Shown: positions 18,545-27,446 of the stretch, piece by piece | How positions within the stretch are numbered: position 1 is the stretch's first letter | Layout: every line of letters begins with the position of its first letter | Origin: Foetidibacter luteolus | GTDB lineage: Bacteria; Bacteroidota; Bacteroidia; Chitinophagales; Chitinophagaceae | Assembly: GCF_009650435.1 (NCBI RefSeq) | Contig: NZ_VVIP01000028.1 | Span: 79,052 to 143,051, forward strand | Direction: 5' to 3' | DNA: 64,000 nt | Made by a program: the position numbers and the translations under genes | The notes under the pieces: generated by a model | Databases searched by the model: none | Seen by the model: the letters and a program-made list of their open reading frames with translations, nothing else | What the model was told of the DNA's origin: nothing

Positions 18545-18624
18545 GTACAGACTGAAGTTCTTCATGGGGACTTCCGTTGTGTCACTCACTTGTACGTCCG
18601 GTTTTTCATGGCGGCATTTAAGCG
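18545..18624 (+). repeat. R2 variant followed by a shared 17-mer
   Basis: The R2 right half is present in the variant form GTTGTGTCACTCACTTGTAC. It is followed by ATGGCGGCATTTAAGCG (18608-18624), identical to 39627-39643. Ten bp later a perfect hairpin begins. Confidence 0.7.
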
Positions 18625-18633
18625 GGTACCATT

Positions 18634-18670
18634 AAGCACAAAGAGAAGCCCGGGGCTTCTCTTTGTGCTT
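18634..18670 (-). terminator. Perfect 17-bp hairpin after fbaA
   Basis: Arms AAGCACAAAGAGAAGCC and GGCTTCTCTTTGTGCTT enclose a 3-nt loop, 24 bp past the aldolase stop codon. The stem is long enough to terminate transcription, although the T-run expected after it on the minus strand is absent. Confidence 0.7.
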
Positions 18671-18694
18671 ATAACAATTCTATTTTCAAACAAG

Positions 18695-19768
18695 CTACTT
18701 GTTCTTGCCAATACAGTTCAGATCTTTAAAAGCCTCTTCCAAACGTTTTACAAAATTGTCTTCTCCTTTGCGAAGCCATACACGTGGATCGTAGTATTTT
18801 TTGTTGGGTTTTTCCTCGCCTTCGGGGTTACCTAACTGGGTTTGCAGGTAAGCTTCATTCTTTTTGTAATAGTTCAGCACACCTTCCCAAAAAGCCCATT
18901 GCATATCGGTGTCAATATTCATTTTAATAACACCATAATCCAGTGTTTCGTTAATCTGCTCTTTTGCAGAGCCGCTGCCACCGTGAAACACAAAATACAA
19001 TGGTTTAGATCCTTCAGGCAGGCCTAATTTTTCAGATACATAAATCTGGCTGTTCTTTAAAATTTCAGGGCGCAGTACCACGTTACCCGGGCTGTAAACA
19101 CCATGCACATTACCAAAAGAAGCAGCAATGGTAAACCTTGAGCCTGTTTTGGCCAACGCTTCGTAGGTTTCAAACACATCCTGCGGCTGCGTGTACAGCT
19201 TGGAGTTTTCCACATCAGAGTTATCCACGCCGTCTTCTTCACCACCCGTAACACCCAGTTCCACTTCAATGCTCATGCCCAACGCATTGATGCGCTTAAA
19301 ATATTCCGCGGATATTTCAATGTTTTCGTGCAGGGGCTCTTCACTAAGGTCGAGCATGTGAGAGCTGAAGAGAGGCTGGCCGTTTTTGGCTTTATATTCT
19401 TCGCCGGCTGTAAGCAGGCCGTCAATCCAGGGCAGCCATTTTTTAGCTGCATGGTCTGTATGCAGCACCACCGGCACACCATAATATTTTGCCACATTGT
19501 GCACATGCAGCGCACCGCTTACAGCACCGGCAATATTGGCCTGCAATTTATCGTTGGGCATGCCCTTTCCGGCATAGAACTGGGCGCCGCCATTGCTGAA
19601 CTGTATGATAACGGGAGATTCTACTTTTGCCGCTGTTTCCAGCACCGCGTTAACAGAGTCTGTACCTATTACGTTTACGGCGGGCATTGCGAATTTATTT
19701 TCTTTCGCGTCTTTATATAATGCTTCTAACTCATCGCCGAAAAGTACTCCGGCACTGTATTTAGCCAT
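18695..19768 (-). CDS. fbaA: Class II fructose-bisphosphate aldolase
   Basis: A 357-residue zinc aldolase of the E. coli FbaA type that splits fructose 1,6-bisphosphate into DHAP and glyceraldehyde 3-phosphate. The start at 19768 gives the family's usual length and N-terminus (MAKYSAGVLFGDE). Catalytic Asp105 and zinc ligand His106 sit in VLHTDHAAKKW; SIEVELGVTGGEEDG carries further metal-site residues; FHGGSGSAKEQI and NIDTDMQWAFWEG bind the phosphate and substrate. Nothing is missing. The gene stands alone, with an R1 element 143 bp upstream of its start and a strong hairpin downstream. Confidence 0.97.
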   Translation of the reverse strand: MAKYSAGVLFGDELEALYKDAKENKFAMPAVNVIGTDSVNAVLETAAKVESPVIIQFSNGGAQFYAGKGMPNDKLQANIAGAVSGALHVHNVAKYYGVPVVLHTDHAAKKWLPWIDGLLTAGEEYKAKNGQPLFSSHMLDLSEEPLHENIEISAEYFKRINALGMSIEVELGVTGGEEDGVDNSDVENSKLYTQPQDVFETYEALAKTGSRFTIAASFGNVHGVYSPGNVVLRPEILKNSQIYVSEKLGLPEGSKPLYFVFHGGSGSAKEQINETLDYGVIKMNIDTDMQWAFWEGVLNYYKKNEAYLQTQLGNPEGEEKPNKKYYDPRVWLRKGEDNFVKRLEEAFKDLNCIGKNK

Positions 19769-19910
19769 GTTTGTATTATTTTTTGGGTGATTAATTCCAG
19801 AAGCGCTAAGATACATGTTTGAACGGACTTGCCAAAGGCAGCAGTAACAGGTTTGGGTTATAAAGTAGGGAGTAACTTTTTGTAATTTTTTCTTTGTAAG
19901 CAACTACCTG

Positions 19911-20043
19911 CAAAAGCAGCGTGCTGCACCTTTGGGTGAGGGATTGAAGCGGTTACCCCGCTGAAGGTCCTGTGCAGGGGGCCTTGTGCCGGAGTATGAG
20001 CGGAAAGCCCGACCCCTTGCGATAGCTTGGGGGCACCCCCTTA
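19911..20043 (+). repeat. R1 intergenic element
   Basis: A complete copy: GTGCTGCACCTTTGGGTGAG, GGATTGAAGCGGTTACCCCG, GGAGTATGAGCGGAAAGCCC, and the palindromic tail CCCCTTGCGATAGCTTGGGG followed by CACCCCC. It lies 143 bp upstream of the fbaA start and 23 bp after the HAD gene stop. Confidence 0.9.
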
Positions 20044-20066
20044 TACTTATTAAACTAAAAAAACAA

Positions 20067-20750
20067 TTAGCCGGCAACAGCAACCGGCGGCTGTACCATT
20101 TCGGTAAAATCATTAATAATCATATCCGCCTCTGTAAGTTTATCGCGGCTGTTGGTGGTGGTTAGCGCTATAACCTTCATACCTGCGGCCTTGGCAGAAC
20201 GTATGCCGGCCAAAGCATCTTCAAACACGAGGCAATTTTGTGAATCAACGCCAAGGCGGGCAGCGGTTTTTATGTAAATCTCCGGGTCTGGCTTACCCCT
20301 GTCAATATCACCCGCATCTACAACAGTATCAAAATAAGCTGCAACATCAATATACTTAAACATAAACTCTACATTTTCCTTAATGGCAGATGTGGCAATG
20401 GCCATGGGTACACCGGCTGCCTTTAATGCCTGCAGCAAAGGTTGCAAACCGGTAACCGGCTGTATATAAGGCACATACAATTGCCTGTAAATGCTTTCTT
20501 TTTCAGCGGCATATTGCAGGTTTTCAGCTTTACTGAGTGTGTTGTTGTACAGGTAAGCTATGGCCTCCCTGGTGGCATGGCCGTTAATGCGTTGCTTATA
20601 AGCTTCTTCTGTTAGCTGTATCCCTTTGTTTTGCAGGAATTTTCCCCAGGCCTGCAGGTGAAAGCGGTGGTTATCAATCATAGTACCATCCATATCAAAG
20701 ATAACAGCGCAACAGTTGAGCCGCTGTAACAGATGCTGAAGATAGGCCAT
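20067..20750 (-). CDS. HAD-superfamily phosphatase, beta-phosphoglucomutase-like
   Basis: A 227-residue enzyme with the HAD catalytic motifs in order: nucleophile Asp19 and acid/base Asp21 (FDMDGTMID), the Ser/Thr motif (AIATSA), the Lys motif (RGKPDPEIY), and the metal-binding acidic motif (VFEDALAGI). The helical cap between motifs one and two is of the type seen in beta-phosphoglucomutases and sugar-phosphate phosphatases. Substrate cannot be assigned. It is upstream of fbaA on the same strand but 298 bp away with an R1 element between, so co-transcription is uncertain. Confidence 0.88.
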   Translation of the reverse strand: MAYLQHLLQRLNCCAVIFDMDGTMIDNHRFHLQAWGKFLQNKGIQLTEEAYKQRINGHATREAIAYLYNNTLSKAENLQYAAEKESIYRQLYVPYIQPVTGLQPLLQALKAAGVPMAIATSAIKENVEFMFKYIDVAAYFDTVVDAGDIDRGKPDPEIYIKTAARLGVDSQNCLVFEDALAGIRSAKAAGMKVIALTTTNSRDKLTEADMIINDFTEMVQPPVAVAG

Positions 20751-20968
20751 GAGGCAGTGGTTATTTGTTGGTTAGATAGTATGGGGCTGGCGCCCCTGCG
20801 TGAAAATAAGGCAAAGAATATATGCGTGAAAATTTAATGCCGGGTACGCCTCAAATTTTAATTTTATGAATATGAAGACATACCTGCGTTACCAGTAATT
20901 AAATAAACACAGGTACGTACAAGACAGGTTTACGTTTAGGATAATCGGCCCGGGCAGAAGCATAGCCA

Positions 20969-21247
20969 TTACTCCACACTCTCGCCCCATAAACGGCCAA
21001 TCGCTTCGCTGGAGACATGGGAAAATTTAACGCTGGCTTTGTTTAAAGCGATAAAATCCTTTGCCGAAAGTTTTCTGGAATTATCAAAGCTATACAGGAG
21101 ATCGTAGCCTTCGCCACGTATCACCATATCCACCTGCAGCAGCTTTGCTGTTTGCCCGGTGTTCTTTTTATAAAGAAGAGGTTTATTCAGGTATGCCTTG
21201 CTGTCTGTTTCAATGGAGGCAGCTTCTTCAAAAGTCAGGTATTTCAT
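20969..21247 (-). CDS. Small conserved-looking hypothetical protein
   Basis: A 92-residue soluble protein (MKYLTFEEAASIE at the N-terminus, GRLWGESVE at the C-terminus). Composition and codon use look like those of a real protein and no larger ORF overlaps it. No signal peptide, membrane segment or recognised domain is seen. It stands alone on the minus strand between the HAD gene and the GH43 gene. Confidence 0.55.
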   Translation of the reverse strand: MKYLTFEEAASIETDSKAYLNKPLLYKKNTGQTAKLLQVDMVIRGEGYDLLYSFDNSRKLSAKDFIALNKASVKFSHVSSEAIGRLWGESVE

Positions 21248-21332
21248 GCAGGAGTTTCTGAGCGTAAAAATAGGTAAAAGTTGGTATCAAGCTTTGCCCG
21301 CCGCAGATTTAATAGTTAACGCCCTATTCGTA

Positions 21333-22265
21333 TCATTGCATTAGTTTTTGCAGCTCTGCAAAAGACACTTTAAGTACAGTGCCATGCCGCAGCCCTTTGG
21401 GGAAACTGACTTTATCAGACTCATCCTGCCAGTGCAGCAAATCTGTTGATGTTACCGCGCCGTAGGCATGTTGTGTGTACTTATCGAAATACACTATCCA
21501 TTTCCCCTGCCATTTTACAGCGGTTGGCCCCTCGGCCCAATAGTTACCGGTAATAGGTTTTGAGGCCTGTCCATAGCCGGCAGTTAACTGTGTACTGGTA
21601 GCCATGCGGATGTTTTTTTCTGGCACAGGCTTTAGCGTTTCGTTCTTGAGAAACATGATGTACCGTTGCCCTTCCTTATGAATAGAGGCATCAATAACAT
21701 TAAAACCCTTATCGTACAAAACAGCCGCACGGGAAAAGGTTTTAAAATCTTTTGTAGTAACATAATACATGCGGTGGTTGTATTTGCTATCGCCGGCAGT
21801 ATCACTTTCAGGAAACCTGCCGGGTATGGTAGTGGCCCAGTAAATCATGTATTCGCTATTGGCTGCATCGTAAAAAATCTCTGGCGCCCAGCAATTAAGC
21901 GCATCGTTTTCGTGCGCCATAACGGGTATATCCTGCTGCGGGCTCCAGTTAACCAAATCTTTCGAGCTTGCATAACCGATGCTTTTCTCATTCCAGCTTA
22001 CCGTCCACACCATGTGAAAAAGGCCATCTCCACCCCTTATAATGCAAGGGTCACGCATTAACTTATCCACTCCTGCCGTTGGCGTTAAAAAAGAGCTACC
22101 GCCTTTCAGCGCTTGCCAGCTATAGCCATCCTTGCTCCAGGCAAAGTGTAGGCCATCTTCACCATTGTTGATGAAATAAGAAAACAGTAATGCAGAATCC
22201 TGGCGCTGTCCATAACCGTAACAGGCAACACAACACAGCACAAAAGACAAGAATATTTTTTTCAT
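21333..22265 (-). CDS. Secreted GH43-like five-bladed propeller glycosidase
   Basis: A 310-residue protein with a signal peptide (FLSFVLCCVACYGYGQ). The body shows GH43-like hallmarks: MRDPCIIRGGDG (general base Asp region), APEIFYD (the pKa-modulating Asp/Glu region) and EGPTAVKWQGKW (acid Glu region), with repeated W-x-D propeller edges such as DLVNWSPQQD and DLLHWQDE. It probably removes arabinose or xylose side chains, but specificity is unclear. The upstream GH39 gene ends only 9 bp away, so the two form an operon. Confidence 0.82.
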   Translation of the reverse strand: MKKIFLSFVLCCVACYGYGQRQDSALLFSYFINNGEDGLHFAWSKDGYSWQALKGGSSFLTPTAGVDKLMRDPCIIRGGDGLFHMVWTVSWNEKSIGYASSKDLVNWSPQQDIPVMAHENDALNCWAPEIFYDAANSEYMIYWATTIPGRFPESDTAGDSKYNHRMYYVTTKDFKTFSRAAVLYDKGFNVIDASIHKEGQRYIMFLKNETLKPVPEKNIRMATSTQLTAGYGQASKPITGNYWAEGPTAVKWQGKWIVYFDKYTQHAYGAVTSTDLLHWQDESDKVSFPKGLRHGTVLKVSFAELQKLMQ

Positions 22266-22274
22266 TACAGCATT

Positions 22275-23984
22275 TTATTGATAAACGATTTTTACCAGCG
22301 ATACACCCTGCCGTGGCAGGTTGAAAGATAACCGCAATTCACCACTCTTAACTTTCCGCTGTTCCACTGGCAGCAATAAAGCAAGCTGGCCGGCTTTTTC
22401 AAGCTGCGCATATTGCTCTTTATTAACCTCTTGCGGAGAGCCCATTTTCTTCCATAGCTCATAAGCATTGCTGTGCAGGCTGTCAATACGGTAATGCTGC
22501 AGCAATATTCTTTTGGCGGGAATATTTTTTACAGTCAACTGTAATCCCGCAGTGGCCGCCGGCAAATCATCATCGTGGTAATTCCACAACATAACGGAAG
22601 CGCTGCTGTCGCCAACGGTAGCAAAAGCATCAATATCGGCTTTGGCACCCCGAACCCCGGCATAAATAAGCGTATCTAACGGCAAGGCGCCGGGGTTAGT
22701 TACCTGTATCTTGTTTTCTTCCATCAAAGCAAACATGCGGAAAACATTCAGCACGGGCTTATTTACACCATTGGTTGCCAGGTCTCTGAAACCATGGAAC
22801 CAGGGCTGGTTTTCAAATTCAAATGACCAGCTTACAGCACCTTCCATATTTACACCGTAGCGTTTGGCCAAATCGTAAATGCGAGTAAAAGACGATGCGG
22901 TATAACTGGAATACATGGTGCCGTTGCGGTAAGCATTTTCAGGGTTGGTGGTCATGCCACAGGCAGCGCAGCCCTCGGGGTCGCATTCGCCGATAATAAT
23001 GGGCAAATGCTTGAACGCGGAAGCAGCCACGGTTTCAAAACCTTTGGCAATGTCTTTCAATTCGCTGGTCATGTTCATACGCACATGGCCATTTACAAGT
23101 TTTGGAGATCCCTTTGCGTGAAAGCTGATGTACTCCAGCGGAGACCCTTTTTTACCTGTAGCGTAATTGGTTCCTTCTGCGCAATGCAACAAAAACTTCC
23201 TCAAAAATTCGTTGGCCTTATCCCACGATGGCCCTGTTGATGTAGGCCCTCCCACTATTGTACCGGGACAGGCCCTTTTAACTGCGTCCGCAGCATAATC
23301 ATAGAGCGCCAGGTATTCTTCAAATGTACCTTTCCAGTAACTGATGTTCGGCTCATTCCATACCTCCCAGTACCATGTATTTACTTCCGCTTCTCCGTAA
23401 CGCTGCACGCAATGCTTTACCCATTCATATACCAAAGCTCCCCACTTTTTATAGTCTTTGGGGGGATATGCCCAACCGGTATATATCTCCTCGTAAGGAT
23501 GGCCGGGCTGCCAGTAATGCCGGTAGGGTTCGGGGTGTGTGGATAATGCCTGGGGCATAAACCCGATTTCGGCTATGGGCTTCATGCCATTGCTTATATA
23601 CGTGTCAAAAATAGAATCTACAATACGCCAGTCATACACCGGGTTTCCATTGGCATCCTCTGTATAGGCGTTCGTTGAACCCCATTTTAAAGCGGCTTCT
23701 CCATTACCGCTTGTTAGCAGGTTATGCGCCCTTACATATACCGGCCTTTTGCTAAACGCTGCAATCTCTGCCAATAATTTTTTACCATCCTTCATGTATG
23801 TATAATTGGGCTCATCATAACCGAAATATGCCCAGATAGGCTTTATTTTTTCCCTGGGCGATAACAGGTTTGCTTCAATGTTAACGATGTTGTCCTGCGC
23901 TAAAACATTTACTGCAAATAGTAATAAGACAACAAAAGACGATAGGTTAAGCAACCGGCGTATGTGCATGAGTAGAAATTTCAT
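22275..23984 (-). CDS. Secreted GH39-family glycoside hydrolase, beta-xylosidase-like
   Basis: A 569-residue protein when started at 23984, where a basic then hydrophobic signal peptide begins (RRLLNLSSFVVLLLFAVNVLAQ); a second ATG at 23969 is an alternative. The TIM barrel has the acid/base Glu211 in EVWNEPNISYW and the nucleophile Glu333 in IIIGECDPEG, both standard for GH39, which includes beta-xylosidases and alpha-L-iduronidases. A C-terminal beta-sandwich follows. It leads an operon with the GH43-like gene, a combination consistent with breakdown of xylan- or arabinan-like glycans, though no transporter or SusCD pair is nearby. Confidence 0.88.
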   Translation of the reverse strand: MKFLLMHIRRLLNLSSFVVLLLFAVNVLAQDNIVNIEANLLSPREKIKPIWAYFGYDEPNYTYMKDGKKLLAEIAAFSKRPVYVRAHNLLTSGNGEAALKWGSTNAYTEDANGNPVYDWRIVDSIFDTYISNGMKPIAEIGFMPQALSTHPEPYRHYWQPGHPYEEIYTGWAYPPKDYKKWGALVYEWVKHCVQRYGEAEVNTWYWEVWNEPNISYWKGTFEEYLALYDYAADAVKRACPGTIVGGPTSTGPSWDKANEFLRKFLLHCAEGTNYATGKKGSPLEYISFHAKGSPKLVNGHVRMNMTSELKDIAKGFETVAASAFKHLPIIIGECDPEGCAACGMTTNPENAYRNGTMYSSYTASSFTRIYDLAKRYGVNMEGAVSWSFEFENQPWFHGFRDLATNGVNKPVLNVFRMFALMEENKIQVTNPGALPLDTLIYAGVRGAKADIDAFATVGDSSASVMLWNYHDDDLPAATAGLQLTVKNIPAKRILLQHYRIDSLHSNAYELWKKMGSPQEVNKEQYAQLEKAGQLALLLPVEQRKVKSGELRLSFNLPRQGVSLVKIVYQ

Positions 23985-24046
23985 TAAATGTACATTATAC
24001 AATTAATATAACCGTGCTACTGTAGAGAAAACTCCACAATTTAAAA

Positions 24047-24061
24047 ACTAATTATATTAGT
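24047..24061 (+). promoter_or_regulatory. Predicted LexA-type operator upstream of the radical-SAM gene
   Basis: ACTAATTATATTAGT, a perfect ACTAA-N5-TTAGT palindrome. Its last T is also the first base of a -7-like element (TAATTTAG, 24061-24068). It ends 27 bp before the ATG at 24089. The same motif in the same geometry precedes the LexA-like gene (56566-56580). Confidence 0.75.
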
Positions 24062-24088
24062 AATTTAGCACTAAATAAATTATCAGGT

Positions 24089-25342
24089 ATGTGGGAACGT
24101 ATAACAGAAAAACTGTCTATCCTTGCCGATGCAGCCAAGTATGATGTATCGTGTGCCAGCAGCGGCAGCAACAGGAAAAACAGTAACAAGGGTTTGGGCA
24201 ACACCGGCAATGGCATTTGCCATGCTTACACAGAAGATGGCCGCTGTGTGTCATTGCTGAAGATACTCCTAACCAACCATTGTATATACGATTGCGCCTA
24301 TTGTGTAAGCCGCAAAAGCAACGATGTTAAACGGGCCGCGTTTACAGTGCAGGAAGTGGTTGACCTTACTATTAATTTTTATCGCCGCAACTACATAGAA
24401 GGTTTGTTTTTGAGTTCTGGTATTTTCAGCAATGCGGATTATACCATGGAGCGCCTGGTGTTAGTGGCAAAAAAGCTAAGAACAGAACACCGCTTTAATG
24501 GGTACATCCACCTTAAAACCATACCTGGCGCAAGCAATGACTTATTGGAGCAGGCTGCTTTGTATGCCGACAGGTTGAGTGTTAATGTTGAAATGCCTAC
24601 AGAACAAAGCCTCAAGCTACTTGCACCCGACAAAAAAAGGCAGGATATGCTTAACCCAATGACCTATCTTAAAAACAGCATACAAGCCCGCCATGAGGAA
24701 AGGAAGACCAGCAAAAAAGTACCAGTATATGCCCCTGCTGGTCAAAGCACGCAAATGGTAATTGGCGCCACACCTGAAACTGATCTTCAGATACTGCTGA
24801 TGTCTCATTTCTTTTATCAAAAAATGCAAATGCGCAGGGTATACTATTCCGGTTATGTACCTGTAAGCAACGATAACAGGTTACCCTCCATAGGTACGCC
24901 AGTGCCGTTGCTGCGTGAAAACCGTTTGTACCAGGCAGATTGGTTGTTACGCTTTTATGGTTTTACTGTAAATGAAATTGTGTCTCCCCACCAGCCCCTG
25001 CTGGACGCGGATATTGATCCCAAACTTGCGTGGGCCTTACGTAACCTGCACCTATTTCCAGTTGATGTTAACAAAGCAGACCTGTTTCTCCTCAAACGGG
25101 TGCCAGGCATAGGCATCCAGTCTGCCAATAAAATTTATGCTGCCCGAAAATATGCATTGCTTAACGAGCAACACCTGGTTAAAATTGGCATCGCTTATAA
25201 TAAAGCTAAATACTTTATAACGCATGGTGTAAACAATAACAACTACAAAGAATTAACGGCCATGCAAATAAAAGACCGGCTGGTTAACCAGGCAGTATCT
25301 AAATATAAGCCCAACTTTTCGCCGCAAATGAAACTGTTTTAA
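24089..25342 (+). CDS. Putative DNA modification/repair radical-SAM protein (TIGR03916 type)
   Basis: A 417-residue protein with the radical-SAM cluster motif CxxxCxxC at Cys65, Cys69 and Cys72 (NHCIYDCAYC). An N-terminal SCASSG...NGICH block and the central APAGQSTQMVIGAT segment are typical of this family. Near residues 323-355 a helix-hairpin-helix DNA-binding motif is visible (DLFLLKRVPGIGIQSANKIY). The family is thought to act on DNA, and it is nearly always paired with the TIGR03915 protein encoded next. The predicted LexA-type operator just upstream fits a DNA-damage role. The actual reaction is unknown. Confidence 0.9.
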   Translation: MWERITEKLSILADAAKYDVSCASSGSNRKNSNKGLGNTGNGICHAYTEDGRCVSLLKILLTNHCIYDCAYCVSRKSNDVKRAAFTVQEVVDLTINFYRRNYIEGLFLSSGIFSNADYTMERLVLVAKKLRTEHRFNGYIHLKTIPGASNDLLEQAALYADRLSVNVEMPTEQSLKLLAPDKKRQDMLNPMTYLKNSIQARHEERKTSKKVPVYAPAGQSTQMVIGATPETDLQILLMSHFFYQKMQMRRVYYSGYVPVSNDNRLPSIGTPVPLLRENRLYQADWLLRFYGFTVNEIVSPHQPLLDADIDPKLAWALRNLHLFPVDVNKADLFLLKRVPGIGIQSANKIYAARKYALLNEQHLVKIGIAYNKAKYFITHGVNNNNYKELTAMQIKDRLVNQAVSKYKPNFSPQMKLF

Positions 25343-25398
25343 ACATCTTCAAGCCAGGTAACTTTTACTCAAAAGTTTTGCCGTTAACGGCAAAATAA

Positions 25399-25465
25399 TG
25401 TTTATGGGCCCGGCAGAAGGAACAGGCATTGAGCTTTACTTGCGTCGCACTCTTTTACTGCAACA
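25399..25465 (+). repeat. R2 intergenic element inside the TIGR03916/TIGR03915 pair
   Basis: TTTATGGGCCCGGCAGAAG at left and CTTGCGTCGCACTCTTTTAC at right, 57 bp after the radical-SAM stop. It separates two genes that usually travel together. Confidence 0.85.
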
Positions 25466-25530
25466 ATTCTATTCAGCATTGCCGTAGCAGATTGCCCCTG
25501 GGCAAATCCACCAACTTAAAATAATGCCGC

Positions 25531-26298
25531 ATGCATACATTTATTTACAATGGAAGTTTTGAAGGATGGCTTACCGCTGTTTTTGAAATATATGAATACA
25601 ATATCAACGAGGAAGTGGTGATTGTAAAAGATGCTATATACCAGCCATCGCTGCTCACACAGGAGCATATCGTAACCCCTGATGATACAAAAGCCAAACG
25701 TGTATGGAACGGCCTTAAACAGAAGCTATCACCCAGGGCACTGGAAACATTGTACCATAGTTTTCTCTCAGAAGACAAGGGAATAGAAAATCAAATGTTA
25801 CAGTATGCCCGGCTGGTGTTTTCCAATAAACTAACCATTGAACACAACTTTAGTAACAGCGCCATCCTAAAAATTACTCAAACGGCCCAAAAAGTACGAC
25901 GGGAAAGGCACCGGATGACGGCATTTGTAAGGTTCCAGTTAACATCAGATGGTTTGTATTACGCACTGGTTGAGCCTGACTTTAATGTATTGCCGCTTAT
26001 CATCAAACACTTTAAAGACCGGTATGCGGATCAACGCTGGCTTATTTATGATAACTACCGCAAATACGGCATCTACTACAATTTACAAACCGTAGAAATT
26101 GTTGAAATAGCTTTTACGGAAAGCAATGCATCTTCAGGTGCTATTTTGTACGATGAAAAAGAGGCGCTTTACCAGCAACTCTGGCAACAATACTTCAGCA
26201 GTGTAAATATTAAGGCCAGGAAGAATACCAAACTGCACATACAACACATGCCCGTACGCTATTGGAAATACCTTACGGAAAAGAGGGATTTTATGTAG
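25531..26298 (+). CDS. TIGR03915-family probable DNA metabolism protein (DUF4130)
   Basis: A 255-residue protein. The block HFKDRYADQRWLIYDNYRKY (about 170-189) and the VRFQLTSDGLYYALVEPDFNVLP segment before it are characteristic of the TIGR03915/DUF4130 family. The N-terminus (FEGWLTAVFEIYE) also matches. Partner of the upstream radical-SAM protein; both are predicted to work on DNA, but the chemistry is unknown. It ends 5 bp from the convergent glycine-zipper gene. It lies 188 bp downstream of its partner, with an R2 element between, so whether it shares the operator-controlled promoter is open. Confidence 0.88.
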   Translation: MHTFIYNGSFEGWLTAVFEIYEYNINEEVVIVKDAIYQPSLLTQEHIVTPDDTKAKRVWNGLKQKLSPRALETLYHSFLSEDKGIENQMLQYARLVFSNKLTIEHNFSNSAILKITQTAQKVRRERHRMTAFVRFQLTSDGLYYALVEPDFNVLPLIIKHFKDRYADQRWLIYDNYRKYGIYYNLQTVEIVEIAFTESNASSGAILYDEKEALYQQLWQQYFSSVNIKARKNTKLHIQHMPVRYWKYLTEKRDFM

Positions 26299-26303
26299 CT
26301 GTA

Positions 26304-26795
26304 TTACAGAGAAGGCAAAGATTGCCGCTCTTTTTGCCAGGCTGCCAGGTTGCCGTTAATAACAATAGTTTGCCGCTTTTGCAATAAGCCACACAATGCT
26401 CCTATTGCTGCCCCTGTAGCTCCGCCCGCTATTAAACCTCCCGCAAAACCCTCGGCAGGTGAATAATCTAATATCTCAAAGGAAGAACCCTTATCCTGGC
26501 CTGCGGAAGCAAGGCCAATTATCCCCCCTGAAACACCGCCAATAACTGCGCCAACGGCAACGGCATGTCCTAATGACCTTTTTATTTTGATGACCCCTAT
26601 GGATGAAACAGCTATCTCGTGCTGCACTTTATCTTTTTCAATAAGCAGGCTTGAATCTGTTGTGGCTATAAGTTTACCTTTTGCAATTCTTTCCCCGGCA
26701 ATGTTGAAGACGCGGATGTAAATATGTTTTACCTGTGCATGGCTTGCAAGCAAATACAAAAGCACTGTTAAAGTGCAAATAATATTTTTTCGCAT
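26304..26795 (-). CDS. Secreted protein with glycine-zipper segments
   Basis: A 163-residue protein with a signal peptide (IICTLTVLLYLLASHAQ). A short beta region is followed by two glycine-zipper-like hydrophobic stretches (AVAVGAVIGGVSGGIIG and GGLIAGGATGAAIGALCG, near residues 78 and 118). Such segments may associate with membranes or pack as helical hairpins. No specific family is recognised. It stands alone and is convergent with the TIGR03915 gene. Confidence 0.7.
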   Translation of the reverse strand: MRKNIICTLTVLLYLLASHAQVKHIYIRVFNIAGERIAKGKLIATTDSSLLIEKDKVQHEIAVSSIGVIKIKRSLGHAVAVGAVIGGVSGGIIGLASAGQDKGSSFEILDYSPAEGFAGGLIAGGATGAAIGALCGLLQKRQTIVINGNLAAWQKERQSLPSL

Positions 26796-27068
26796 AATGA
26801 TGTTTATGAAGGCTGAAGGAGATAGAACAAATTATATATTATTTAGCTGAAATGCAAGCGGTGCAAACCTTAAGGATGGAAAAAACAGTTTTAAAATTAC
26901 AGCTTCTTCATTATCAATTTTTTGAGTACAAATGCCTTCCGCAATGCGTTACACCTCCAAAAAACATTTTTTTGTTATATAAATATTTGTTTAGCTTAGT
27001 ACAAGATTCATTGAACCGACAAAGCTTGCCGGGGGAAACAAATTTCTTCACCACTAAATTTTAATCCC

Positions 27069-27446
27069 ATGGTTCAGACAGACATCTCACAGCTCTCTAA
27101 GGAGTGTAATCAATGGAGAGAGCATTTACATTCCTTACGCGATGAATTTAACGAGCTCAAACACCAGTTACAAACCATCGCAACTAAAGCGCTCTCTAAA
27201 GACCAACTTACCGACCTAGAACACTTCCAGAACCAGCTTCACATCCAGCTCATCAACATCCACGATTTAAAGCAGGCAGTAAAATCTCACGACCGTACCG
27301 TTAACAGGGAAATATCGGACAACAGTGGTAACGTTTCTGAAGACGTTTATGTGGACCATGAGCGCTTGTACGATGATTACGAATACCTGAAACACAGCCT
27401 TCAGGAATTACGCACAGATTTTAATAAGTTCAACAGCAGCATTTGA
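27069..27446 (+). CDS. Small coiled-coil protein, unknown function
   Basis: A 125-residue acidic protein made almost entirely of predicted helix with heptad-like repeats (EFNELKHQLQTIATKAL, LYDDYEYLKHSLQELR). There is no signal peptide or membrane segment. The upstream 270 bp are AT-rich and contain the likely promoter. Function unknown; composition and start context (AATCCC before ATG) are consistent with a real gene. Confidence 0.65.
   Translation: MVQTDISQLSKECNQWREHLHSLRDEFNELKHQLQTIATKALSKDQLTDLEHFQNQLHIQLINIHDLKQAVKSHDRTVNREISDNSGNVSEDVYVDHERLYDDYEYLKHSLQELRTDFNKFNSSI

Noticed and set aside
21333..23984. Classical polysaccharide utilisation locus
   Set aside because: No SusC/SusD pair, sensor or sulfatase genes are next to the GH39/GH43 operon or the GH172 gene.
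26852..27064. 70-codon plus-strand ORF before the coiled-coil gene
   Set aside because: AT-rich, with no domain and no clear start context; it overlaps the likely promoter region of the gene at 27069.
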